Assembly: GCF_040958095.1 (NCBI RefSeq)
Contig: NC_091165.1
Coordinates: forward strand, 28,931,378 to 28,995,377
Direction of reading: 5' to 3'
Source: Procambarus clarkii
Lineage: Eukaryota > Arthropoda > Malacostraca > Decapoda > Cambaridae
DNA length: 64,000 nucleotides
In this document: piece after piece, positions 52,987-64,000 of the stretch
How the letters are laid out: every line of letters begins with the position of its first letter
Numbering within the stretch: the stretch's first letter is position 1
Position numbers and translations under genes: made by a program
The notes under the pieces: generated by a model
What the model saw: the letters and a program-made list of their open reading frames with translations, nothing else
Database searches by the model: none
Told to the model about the DNA's origin: nothing

Positions 52987-53099
52987 ATCGACTTGAGAAT
53001 GGTCCAGGACGGACCGAAACGTCGTCGTCCCTTCACCTTCTAGTGTGTGTGGTCTGGTCAACTTACTTTAGCCACGTTATTGTGACCCCTCGCCTGCAT
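52987..53099 (+). mobile_element. 113-bp Penelope-related terminal element with TSD
   Basis: The cleanest copy: ATCGACTTGAGAAT-GGTCC-AGGAC-GGACC-GAAACGTCGTCGTCC, TTCACCTTCTAGTGTGTG, TTTAGCCACGTTATTGTGAC and CGCCTGCAT, bounded by the 10-bp direct repeat CTTTATCTCT (52977-52986 and 53100-53109). Confidence 0.85.
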
Positions 53100-53290
53100 C
53101 TTTATCTCTTATAATGTTCTCTCAGACGAATACAGGTCTCGTCATACCTCACTGCTGTTGTAAAGTGCGAGTGAAGCTCACTGAAGATCTCTGACCTTTT
53201 CTTACCAAGGCAAGCAGCCTAATAGTCAAACCTATCAATTTCTCAAGAAAATGCGGCCAACCGGATTGTACCTGAGGGACAGTTAATACA

Positions 53291-53785
53291 CTGATTACCT
53301 GAGGGGACAGGTAATCCACTGGCCACTGAGTACCTGATTGACAGGTCCAATCCGCTGGTCACTTCGTACCTGACTGACAGGTAATCCACTGATCACTGAG
53401 CACCTGAGAGGACAGGTAATCCACTGATCACTAAGCACCTGAGAGGACAGGTAATCCACTGATCACTAAGCACCTGAGAGGACAGGTAATCCACTGATCA
53501 CTAAGCACCTGAGAGGACAGGTAATCCACTGATCACTAAGCACCTGAGAGGACAGATAATCCACTGATCACTAAGCACCTGAGAGGACAGGTAATCCACT
53601 GATCACTAAGCACCTGAGAGGACAGATAATCCACTGATCACTAAGCACCTGAGAGGACAGGTAATCCACTGATCACTAAGCACCTGAGAGGACAGATAAT
53701 CCACTGATCACTAAGCACCTGAGAGGACAGGTAATCCCCTGATCACTAAGCACCTGAGAGGACAGGTAATCAACTAACCACTAAA
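53291..53785. repeat. 35-bp minisatellite, about 14 units
   Basis: The unit is GTAATCCACTGATCACTAAG plus CACCTGAGAGGACAG. First units are more diverged; a later stretch alternates AGGTAATC and AGATAATC units, suggesting a 70-bp higher-order period. Confidence 0.95.
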
Positions 53786-53789
53786 ACAC

Positions 53790-54375
53790 CTGGGAGCAAA
53801 ATTGTATATATTTTTCACGTGTATAACATTTTATCCGTTTTCCACAATTATATCCACAATTTTAACTTACCCACAAGTATATACAAAATTGCATCTTTTT
53901 CCCAAAATATATCCAGCGACCTAGTGCCGGGCCAGGCGGTGTTATCGCTGTGTTATCTGTGATAGAGTGGAAGATAACTACCTAACACACCAGCCAGCCT
54001 TCTGTATGTCAAGACTAGTACTACACGACTAACACCTCTCCTCCGTCACCCACCCCATACTCATACGCCAGGAGATACGGAAGGAGATACGGAAGGAGAT
54101 ACGGCAATCGATCAGACAGGCGAAATTATACATAGCACCAAAAATATATATAATAACAAATGATACGATACTTTTAGCGGCTGAAGACGAAACTGAATCG
54201 TGTGCGTACACGAAGCATTACATGTCCGGTTCTTGAACCAATTGTGCTGTAACAGACTAATGATATATGCAGTAAAATGTGTAACTAGCCTATGAAGATT
54301 GTTTGCTTAGCTAAATGAATTTTTGGGGTTTAGTTCCTGATCCTATTATCTATGCTTCTGTAACCTTACTCGGTA
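53790..54375. other. unannotated
   Basis: A small triplicate of GGAGATACGGAA near 54070. No gene. Confidence 0.4.
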
Positions 54376-54380
54376 CCGTA

Positions 54381-54580
54381 TGCAGGATGGGTATGGGGGG
54401 TCCACTACCACCCACAGGATGGCTATGGTGGTCCATTGCCACCCACAGGATGGCTACAGGGTCCACTACCACCCACATGCTGGTTTATGGGGTCCACTAC
54501 CACCCACAGGATGGCTATGGGGTCCACTATCACCCACAGGATGGCTATGGGGTCCACTATCACCCACAGGATGGCTATGG
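54381..54580. repeat. 30-bp minisatellite
   Basis: About 6.5 units of CACAGGATGGCTATGGGGTC plus CACTACCACC. Confidence 0.92.
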
Positions 54581-55923
54581 GATACAAAAATGATCAAAAT
54601 AATTCAAATCAACATACTCAGACCACGCTGGTCCAAGCTATAGATGAACCCAAAGATGCATTCATCAATCTAAAAGTCCTGTATATACAAAAACTATGTT
54701 CTATTCACCTGGGTTCTAGGAGACTCGAACCGGGGACCCCCATGCACGAGGCCAAAGCTCTATCTTATATAAAAAAAAGTTATTTTCTCAAACACACATT
54801 AGTACTTATGTTTATTATAATTTTGTGTACATGGAATCGATATGATCATCGTGGGTAATACATCTTTAGAATGTTTTAACATCATAAATAAAGCACTCCC
54901 ACTAGTGTAACACCATAAAGGATTTTTAGCTATATCATTCAGAGTCGAGTATCACCCGAGGGGAACTACCAGACATGCTGACATTAGACACTGGTTACTC
55001 CCACCTTCAGTGTGCAAAACTGCACCTTAACCCAAGATGTCAGACCTGGTGACTAAGCCAGATCATTGTGGGTCACCTGTATGCTGGCTTGCCCGGGAGG
55101 GCCTTCGTGCCAAAGAGCAGCCACCCGCCTGCCCGCCCGCTCGCTGTTTTGCAGCAAGATAGCTTCAGGCTATTTTAATAGGCGGAGCTTAAGTCCCCAG
55201 CTGGCTCCCCCATAAATAGGCTAGCAATCTGAGAACAGCCTGACACTGGAACAGATAGGTGTGGACCTCCCTTATTACTGAGGGTTCTGCTTTGGAGACT
55301 ACAAATATTCAGTCCGGTGGGTGTCTGGAGACCGCAAATATTCAGTCCGGTGGGGGCCCCTTGACAACACACTCCCTCCCCTTCCTCCAGTCAACTCAGT
55401 ACCCTAGTGAGTTATGTTTATGAGGTCAGGTATAGTACTGTGGTTCCTATTTCAATGTTTTGTAAGTATCATGAGGGGAGGCAGTTGTGTAGTTTACCCA
55501 ATTTTCTCTCGATGACATATAGCACATGTTAGTGACTCTGATGCTGATAAATGTAGAGTAATTTACGCAATAAATGCCAAGTATTAAGTTGGGAACAAGT
55601 GCCTTTAAATGCAGTCTAGTACATCTTGAACTCATCCTAAAATCATCATGACAGAGTGAAGGGCACTCACCAGATTGATTGTGCTCTCGATGTAATTATT
55701 ACTAAAATATATCGGATGGGAAAGATAATTCAAATTTTTATCTGCAAACCTTGTTATTGAATAGTGGCAGCAGCTAGGGGCATCTTTCCCTTCTTCTTCA
55801 ACCTTTATCTCTTCCACTTTGAGTTCTCTTACTCCTCTTTCCCTTTTAGCTATCCTTACATACTCTTCCTCTTCTCTCTCTCTCTTTCTTGCTTCTTCTT
55901 TCATTCCCCTATCACACACACAC

Positions 55924-55924
<1 letters not shown>
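54581..55924. other. mostly unannotated
   Basis: A minus-strand tRNA-type SINE head lies near 54710-54770 (GAGACTCGAACCGGGGACCC). A 31-bp direct repeat around GGAGAC(T/C)(A/G)CAAATATTCAG is seen at 55293 and 55328, next to a TATA-like CCATAAATAGG at 55210. No gene is supported. Confidence 0.4.

Positions 55925-56018
<94 letters not shown>
55925..56018. repeat. (TA)n microsatellite
   Basis: About 94 bp of TA. Confidence 0.97.
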
Positions 56019-56020
<2 letters not shown>

Positions 56021-56827
56021 CCCCACAAAAAATATCAGGACATATCCTTCCCATGAGAATTAACACGCAAGAGCAATCCAGGAATAACACCAGTCACAGC
56101 TCACCCAGTCCGGCGAGACGTGAAGGTCCACCCTTGACACTAAACCTGGTCCGACACACCTTGTACTTCAGGACAACCTTGCTGGCGAAGGACAAACAGG
56201 AAGAAAACACACACACACACCCTCCCACCACCGAGAGAGAGAGGGGTGGGAGAGGATTGGGAGAGGGAGAGAGGGGGGTGGAATGGAGAGGGGGTGGGTG
56301 GGGAGCTGAGGGCTGGTAAAGCAAAGCGCGTTGCAATGGGTGATTCAGTCTGCCTTTGGTCAGTCTGAGGGTCGATTGTCGGGGGGTTTTACCGGCTTAA
56401 TATAGTGATAACTTGGGATAAGGAAATTCTTCACCCCAACTACTTCGTTTTCCTATGCAAAGGTTTGGTCGTCAGTGCAACATAAAGACTTCTATCTTAG
56501 AGGTGTTTTACAACATGTGAAAATCGTTATACAAGACTGTCGGTAGTTTTGTTACTGTAATATATAGAAAAAATTCAGTCATTTTCAAAACCTGAGATGG
56601 TGCGCTTGACATTGCCCTCACTTCAAATGTTCTTGTCCTACTACTTAAGTGACGTGATACTGATAAGTGTTGCAAGTGGCACTGCGCCGATATCTTCAGC
56701 TGAATAACTCCTCTTAAGTCGGGTAAGTGAATCTCTCTCGTTCTCACAGTGGATTGTAGACCCATAAGTAGTGTATTCAGCAATTACTTCATAATCGAAA
56801 GTGAGCGAGCGAGCGGTTTCTGCAATT

Positions 56828-56829
<2 letters not shown>
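56019..56829. other. unannotated
   Basis: Purine-rich GAGAGAGAGGGGTGGG segment near 56230-56310. No gene. Confidence 0.4.

Positions 56830-56900
<71 letters not shown>
56830..56900. repeat. (GT)n microsatellite
   Basis: About 70 bp of GT. Confidence 0.97.
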
Positions 56901-56904
<4 letters not shown>

Positions 56905-56962
56905 ATTACATATAATATAGTGTGTGTAAATCACGAAAATTAACACGTGATGAAAAATGTGA

Positions 56963-57108
56963 CAGCGTCAGACCACGGAGGAAGAATTGAAGCAGGAATT
57001 TCCTTAAGTGCTTTCGTACATTAGTACATTCCTTCTGAAGATGTATTAATATACGAAAATACTTAAGGAAATTCCTGTTTCAATTCTTCCTCCGTGGTCT
57101 GACACTGT
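56963..57108. repeat. 146-bp near-perfect palindrome with hammerhead-like centre
   Basis: Arms of about 70 bp (ACAGCGTCAGACCACGGAGG at the left end, its near complement at the right). At the centre CTGAAGA-T-GTAT-TAAT-ATAC-GAAA (57035-57058) fits the hammerhead core CUGANGA, stem II, GAAA. The left arm carries the diverged mirror copy. Confidence 0.75.
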
Positions 57109-57109
57109 T

Positions 57110-57770
57110 ATATAATATAGTATATATATTAATACCGTTTGTATTAAAATTCTTTGTAGTTTCCTCCATTTTCAACCTTTAGCCTCAATTCCCCGCTAAG
57201 TATCTGTTATCTCTATCCTGTTCCACCCAGTTCGGGACGAGCGGCTACCAACATCTACATCTACGCTGGCTAGCTCTACCTAACCTACCCCCGTCGCGTA
57301 GTCCTCTATAAACTACAACATGTAGTTTTCACATAGTTCCATGACACACTAAAGCCTTCAGAATTACAACATGATGGTTGGTCCGGTACAGCCTGAGGTC
57401 ATACGAGGCCATGACACCATCAACTTACTGAGTATCAGGCTACCTGATCATGATGTGGGTCTCCATCGTCATCATACTAACTTGCTGTTGACCCCAATGA
57501 GCACTTGGGAATAGTTGCACTGGGCACGTTTTAAGAGCAGGGATGACTTAGCCGTTTTTCCCCATCATGTGAATATCACAATACAATTTATATCCATTCA
57601 GCGCACTTATATGCGCCGAGGGTAGCATCAATGCGTTTCTGAATGACTTTCAGCGCGTGATATTTTTGTTACGGAATGGTTGCGCAACTGAGAGAGGTAA
57701 TAGAGAGCTGACGAATCGACAAACGTCATATTTGAAGTGATTTTTGGAATAACTAGAAGCGAATATACTA
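57110..57770. other. unannotated
   Basis: No supported gene or repeat. Confidence 0.4.
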
Positions 57771-57771
57771 C

Positions 57772-57850
57772 GGTTAAGGCACTACGGGCTCACCATAGCC
57801 CGTGCTACTTGGAACTTTGTTCTAGGTAGCGAATCTTTAACAACAACAAC
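57772..57850 (+). mobile_element. 79-bp two-hairpin mini-retroposon
   Basis: Contains ACGGGCTCACCATAGCCCGT and CTACTTGGAACTTTGTTCTA, with a (CAA)n tail. Bounded by the 7-bp direct repeat ATACTAC (57765-57771 and 57851-57857). Confidence 0.75.
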
Positions 57851-57859
57851 ATACTACAG

Positions 57860-58298
57860 CGATAGTCACGTGTTCCCTAAGGCAGCTCCCTCCCACCTTT
57901 CCCCCCGTCTCCTCCGAGCTAAAAGAACGAGTCATGATATAGAACTCACAGAACCAGAGTGAAGCTCACAGCTGTCTCGAGTTTCTCCTGTGGTTCAAGT
58001 CCTCATCACTCAGGCAAGTGAAGAGGGGAAAGTAATTCTCTGTTGGGCGTCAGCTTGTCATCCAGAGTCTCTGTTGATGCCGGTCTGTCATGCGGTCTCT
58101 GTTATCTGTTGCCAGGGCCTTCCTTGCGCTCCCTCTGTTGTGATACTGTTGGGCATTTATACAGGGTAATAACCTTTGTTGTTAGGGTGAGATAAAGGCG
58201 ATATTCGACAGTTGAACTATAGCGAGATGAGACTATTCGACCCTAAGACAATGACCAGAAAATGGCTGTGACGATGATAGGTTAAATACGATGATTTG

Positions 58299-58300
<2 letters not shown>
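57860..58300. other. unannotated
   Basis: No supported gene. Confidence 0.4.

Positions 58301-58301
<1 letters not shown>

Positions 58302-58367
<66 letters not shown>
58302..58367. repeat. (TA)n microsatellite
   Basis: About 65 bp of TA. Confidence 0.97.
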
Positions 58368-58370
<3 letters not shown>

Positions 58371-58424
58371 CAGACCTTTCATCCTGACCCGCAGGCACAC
58401 CTATATCAGCATTGTCCTAGTTAT

Positions 58425-58552
58425 AGCGTCCTAGCAACCGCGTCCTAGCAACCGTGTCCTAGCAACCGCGTCCTAGCAACCGCGTCCTAGCAACCGTGTC
58501 CTAGCAACCGTGTCCTAGCAACCGCGTCCTAGCAACCGCGTCGTAGCGACCA
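58425..58552. repeat. 14-bp minisatellite GCGTCCTAGCAACC
   Basis: Nine units, some with GTGTCC. Each contains CCTAGCAAC, close to one half of an RFX X-box. It directly abuts the MITE at 58553. Confidence 0.92.
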
Positions 58553-58814
58553 GGGGGCAGATTCACGAAAGCACTTACGCAAGCACTTACGAACCTGTAC
58601 ATCTTTTCTCAATCTTTGGCGGCTTTGTTTACAATTATTAAACAGTTAATGAGCTCCGAAGCACCAGGAGGCTGTTTATAACAATAACAACAGTTGATTG
58701 GCAAGTTTTCATGCTTGTAAACTGTTTAATAAATGTAACCAAAGCCGTCAAAGATTGAGAAAAGATGTACAGGATCGTAAGTACTTGCGTAAGTACTTTC
58801 GTGAATCTGGCCCC
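58553..58814. mobile_element. 262-bp palindromic MITE, second copy
   Basis: Same length and ends as 31719-31980 (GGGGGCAGATTCACGAAAGC to GAATCTGGCCCC). Its centre AACAGTTAATGAGCTCCGAA also matches. Differences are scattered single bases. Confidence 0.88.
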
Positions 58815-60165
58815 AGTACTTCCCCTACACATGCGAATCTTCCATCAAATTGATACTGCGCATGTCAATGCGTGCTTGTGCGCAGTTTTTAAATAGTCCT
58901 CGTTTTCATGCGCTCTAGAATCCTCCAACACATAATCCTATACATATTTTATTCATCAAGAACACTCTATAATATTCCAAAGTGTTTCACGCTAAGGGAT
59001 TGCTTCACACTGCGGGATTACTTTACGTTGTGGGAGTACATCACGCTATAGGAATATAGAATAAAAATGAAGATACGGAGTTCTTGCGCTCGTTCGTTAT
59101 AGACGATAACGTTAATCCGGCTATAATAGCCACGTTCGTTTGTTTGAGCAAGTTTCAATCCGGATTTCCCACCATCCGGCTCTCGCTCGTTCGTGTGCCG
59201 GAGACGACCCCTGGCGCTTGAGCGTTTTTGTACAGAAAGTGAAAGGTGTCGACCTTGGCCTTGCAAATAAGGTGAGGTGATAAGGTAATATACTCCAGGT
59301 ATACAGTTTACCAGTTTAGTATACCTAGAGTATATCTGGAGTGGATGCTGAGAGTACTTCTATACTCCCCGGGCATGGAGCCAGGCTTGGTAACTTGATT
59401 TAATAGCCTATTGCTTGGAGCTGTGTGTGTGTGTGTGCATACATGTTCATTAGCTTTGACTATAAACGGTCTGGAAATGAAGTCGTCTCTTAGATCACTT
59501 TCTTCAGATGTTGCTGTTGCTCTAGTTACCAAGTGAGATTGATAGTGACTTCGCAATGATTCGTCAGTGACATCTAAGCCAAGTGACATCAATCTGATTG
59601 ATACGTAGAATCAATAACCGTTTGAATCGTGAAAATATTCGATAGCCAGAGAGATAATGACGATTTTGGTTACCAGCTGAACGAATAGATCGGAATATCT
59701 GTCTATCTTGTCCATCGAATGAAAATATGTGTGTGCTTCCTGTCTTGCTAACTGAACCAGTAACATCTTTGTGGTTGCCTGAATAGGAGGGCAGATATAG
59801 CATAAGCTACTCTATCCTTTTGAGAAGTATCTTATAGTCTCAAAAAACACACCAGAATCAACAGTGTCTTTTCGCGTATACAGCCAAAATAACCAGTAAC
59901 AACTTCCTCTTTGTCTAAAATGGAAAACGAACTTAATCACCAGGCAACAACCTCTCTAATTGGTTGTCGAAGACGACTCGCGCATGCGTGCAATATAGGG
60001 AATAAAGCACATGTGGCAACTGTGTGCGGAGGCGTCACCCCGGGCTACGTGTGAAAGAGGAATACTTTCCTTTATTGGTATACCGTATCTGTTGCCCTCA
60101 GGAGGGCTTCATATTTGTTGTTCTTGAACACGTTCTTGAACAACAAAGATTTGGAAATAAATGTA

Positions 60166-60168
<3 letters not shown>
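58815..60168. other. unannotated
   Basis: Several short open frames without recognisable domains. CGCGCATGCGTGC near 59980 resembles an NRF-1 site, but no gene is attached. Confidence 0.4.
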
Positions 60169-61184
<1,016 letters not shown>

Positions 61185-64000
61185 GGGTTAAGGCGTACCT
61201 GTTATGCCAGTTGCTGGAAGGCTTCTGTGCTGGCTAGGGTTCGAGTCTCCTGGTGGGAAAGTGTTCTAAAGTTGTATACTTCACTCTCGTGTTTAGAAGA
61301 GTTGTGCCTTAAGCATAGACACTGTGTCTTCCCATATTAACAGGGACTTGATGAAATTAACGTCTAAATGACCCCTCACTTGCTCTGGTGCTCTTGGGAG
61401 GTGATGATCTTTGGTGTATTTAAATACTCCGAAATTACCATCTCTTTTAAGAGTCTGAGCGGGTGGTGGAGTGGGTTAAGGCGTACCTGTTATGCCAGTT
61501 GCTGGAAGGCTTCTGTGCTGGCTAGGGTTCGAGTCTCCTGGTGGGAAAGTGTTCTAAAGTTTTATACTTCACTCTCGTGTTTAGAAGAGTTGTGCCTTAA
61601 GCATAGACACTGTGTCTTCCCATATTAACAGGGACTTGATGAAATTAACGTCTAAATGACCCCTCACTTGCTCTGGTGCTCTTGGGAGGTGATGATCTTT
61701 GGTGTATTTAAATACTCCGAAATTACCATCTCTTTTAAGAGTCTGAGCGGGTGGTGGAGTGGGTTAAGGCGTACCTGTTATGCCAGTTGCTGGAAGGCTT
61801 CTGTGCTGGCTAGGGTTCGAGTCTCCTGGTGGGAAAGTGTTCTAAAGTTGTATACTTCACTCTCGTGTTTAGAAGAGTTGTGCCTTAAGCATAGACACTG
61901 TGTCTTCCCATATTAACAGGGACTTGATGAAATTAACGTCTAAATGACCCCTCACTTGCTCTGGTGCTCTTGGGAGGTGATGATCTTTGGTGTATTTAAA
62001 TACTCCGAAATTACCATCTCTTTTAAGAGTCTGAGCGGGTGGTGGAGTGGGTTAAGGCGTACCTGTTATGCCAGTTGCTGGAAGGCTTCTGTGCTGGCTA
62101 GGGTTCGAGTCTCCTGGTGGGAAAGTGTTCTAAAGTTGTATACTTCACTCTCGTGTTTAGAAGAGTTGTGCCTTAAGCATAGACACTGTGTCTTCCCATA
62201 TTAACAGGGACTTGATGAAATTAACGTCTAAATGACCCCTCACTTGCTCTGGTGCTCTTGGGAGGTGATGATCTTTGGTGTATTTAAATACTCCGAAATT
62301 ACCATCTCTTTTAAGAGTCTGAGCGGGTGGTGGAGTGGGTTAAGGCGTACCTGTTATGCCAGTTGCTGGAAGGCTTCTGTGCTGGCTAGGGTTCGAGTCT
62401 CCTGGTGGGAAAGTGTTCTAAAGTTGTATACTTCACTCTCGTGTTTAGAAGAGTTGTGCCTTAAGCATAGACACTGTGTCTTCCCATATTAACAGGGACT
62501 TGATGAAATTAACGTCTAAATGACCCCTCACTTGCTCTGGTGCTCTTGGGAGGTGATGATCTTTGGTGTATTTAAATACTCCGAAATTACCATCTCTTTT
62601 AAGAGTCTGAGCGGGTGGTGGAGTGGGTTAAGGCGTACCTGTTATGCCAGTTGCTGGAAGGCTTCTGTGCTGGCTAGGGTTCGAGTCTCCTGGTGGGAAA
62701 GTGTTCTAAAGTTGTATACTTCACTCTCGTGTTTAGAAGAGTTGTGCCTTAAGCATAGACACTGTGTCTTCCCATATTAACAGGGACTTGATGAAATTAA
62801 CGTCTAAATGACCCCTCACTTGCTCTGGTGCTCTTGGGAGGTGATGATCTTTGGTGTATTTAAATACTCCGAAATTACCATCTCTTTTAAGAGTCTGAGC
62901 GGGTGGTGGAGTGGGTTAAGGCGTACCTGTTATGCCAGTTGCTGGAAGGCTTCTGTGCTGGCTAGGGTTCGAGTCTCCTGGTGGGAAAGTGTTCTAAAGT
63001 TGTATACTTCACTCTCGTGTTTAGAAGAGTTGTGCCTTAAGCATAGACACTGTGTCTTCCCATATTAACAGGGACTTGATGAAATTAACGTCTAAATGAC
63101 CCCTCACTTGCTCTGGTGCTCTTGGGAGGTGATGATCTTTGGTGTATTTAAATACTCCGAAATTACCATCTCTTTTAAGAGTCTGAGCGGGTGGTGGAGT
63201 GGGTTAAGGCGTACCTGTTATGCCAGTTGCTGGAAGGCTTCTGTGCTGGCTAGGGTTCGAGTCTCCTGGTGGGAAAGTGTTCTAAAGTTGTATACTTCAC
63301 TCTCGTGTTTAGAAGAGTTGTGCCTTAAGCATAGACACTGTGTCTTCCCATATTAACAGGGACTTGATGAAATTAACGTCTAAATGACCCCTCACTTGCT
63401 CTGGTGCTCTTGGGAGGTGATGATCTTTGGTGTATTTAAATACTCCGAAATTACCATCTCTTTTAAGAGTCTGAGCGGGTGGTGGAGTGGGTTAAGGCGT
63501 ACCTGTTATGCCAGTTGCTGGAAGGCTTCTGTGCTGGCTAGGGTTCGAGTCTCCTGGTGGGAAAGTGTTCTAAAGTTGTATACTTCACTCTCGTGTTTAG
63601 AAGAGTTGTGCCTTAAGCATAGACACTGTGTCTTCCCATATTAACAGGGACTTGATGAAATTAACGTCTAAATGACCCCTCACTTGCTCTGGTGCTCTTG
63701 GGAGGTGATGATCTTTGGTGTATTTAAATACTCCGAAATTACCATCTCTTTTAAGAGTCTGAGCGGGTGGTGGAGTGGGTTAAGGCGTACCTGTTATGCC
63801 AGTTGCTGGAAGGCTTCTGTGCTGGCTAGGGTTCGAGTCTCCTGGTGGGAAAGTGTTCTAAAGTTGTATACTTCACTCTCGTGTTTAGAAGAGTTGTGCC
63901 TTAAGCATAGACACTGTGTCTTCCCATATTAACAGGGACTTGATGAAATTAACGTCTAAATGACCCCTCACTTGCTCTGGTGCTCTTGGGAGGTGATGAT
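61185..64000 (+). repeat. 288-bp tRNA-headed satellite, array 2, direct portion
   Basis: About 9.8 units, period 288 bp, still repeating at the window end. Every full unit has TTTTAAGAG where array 1 has TTTTAGGAG. The unit at 61549-61566 has AAAGTTTTATAC for AAAGTTGTATAC. The boundary at 64000 is artificial. Confidence 0.95.

Noticed and set aside
53291-53785. Regular 35-bp direct repeats resembling a CRISPR array
   Set aside because: There are no unique spacers between the repeats, and the genome is eukaryotic; it is a minisatellite.
59018-59803. Three overlapping minus-strand frames of 79-94 codons
   Set aside because: No recognisable domain, no start or splice context, and base composition like the flanks.

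Overview
The window is eukaryotic and reads as a decapod crustacean genome, most likely a crayfish (this last step is inference from the style of its repeats). Evidence: split genes with GT-AG introns, AATAAA signals, interstitial TTAGG/CCTAA (the arthropod telomere word), and a very heavy load of tRNA-derived SINEs, LINE remnants, Penelope-like retroelement ends, MITEs, (TA)n blocks and minisatellites. Nothing bacterial is present; most long open frames are artefacts of short-period repeats.

Two host genes are well supported. (1) A three-exon gene (26912-30492, +) encodes a secreted protein of about 409 residues with two WAP four-disulfide-core domains; the second is split by a long Arg/Glu-rich insert. 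A strong TATA box at 24897 and a donor at 24943 may be its promoter and 5' UTR exon. (2) A complete six-exon MTERF3 gene (36194-44507, +; 439 residues), a mitochondrial transcription-termination-factor family protein, with a basic N-terminus, phase-consistent junctions throughout and a poly(A) signal at 44668. A weaker candidate is a small secreted Cys-containing protein starting at 16889, perhaps with a last exon at 18229-18327.

Layout. 1-9 kb: microsatellites, minisatellites with 10-, 12-, 22- and 43-bp units, LINE pieces and several short Penelope-related insertions. 9-16 kb: LINE 3' ends of two families, an LTR-like fossil in (TA)n, a pyrimidine tract. 16-25 kb: candidate secreted gene, a broken Penelope-like element carrying two nested repeats, SINEs. 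25-31 kb: WAP gene. 31-36 kb: nested SINE/MITE/LINE cluster. 36-45 kb: MTERF3 with a Tigger-like transposon, LINE and SINE pieces in its introns. 45-49 kb: tandem arrays of tRNA-headed units (about 250 bp and 288 bp). 49-60 kb: mixed repeats, inverted TTAGG tracts, palindromes. 60-64 kb: a second 288-bp array that runs off the end.

The most interesting signals are: (a) a hammerhead-ribozyme-like core (CTGANGA-like box, short hairpin, GAAA) recurring in Penelope-related termini of several sequence families, with changes in the hairpin that keep pairing, often as fold-back palindromes and in three cases bounded by target-site duplications; (b) a 288-bp satellite in which each unit looks like one complete Pol III transcription unit (tRNA-like A and B boxes, one TTTT just before the next head), present in two arrays that share a mirror-image plan but differ at one array-specific base; (c) a very short (68-95 bp) two-hairpin retroposon with an (AAC)n tail and target-site duplications at three sites; (d) a WAP domain interrupted by about 150 residues.
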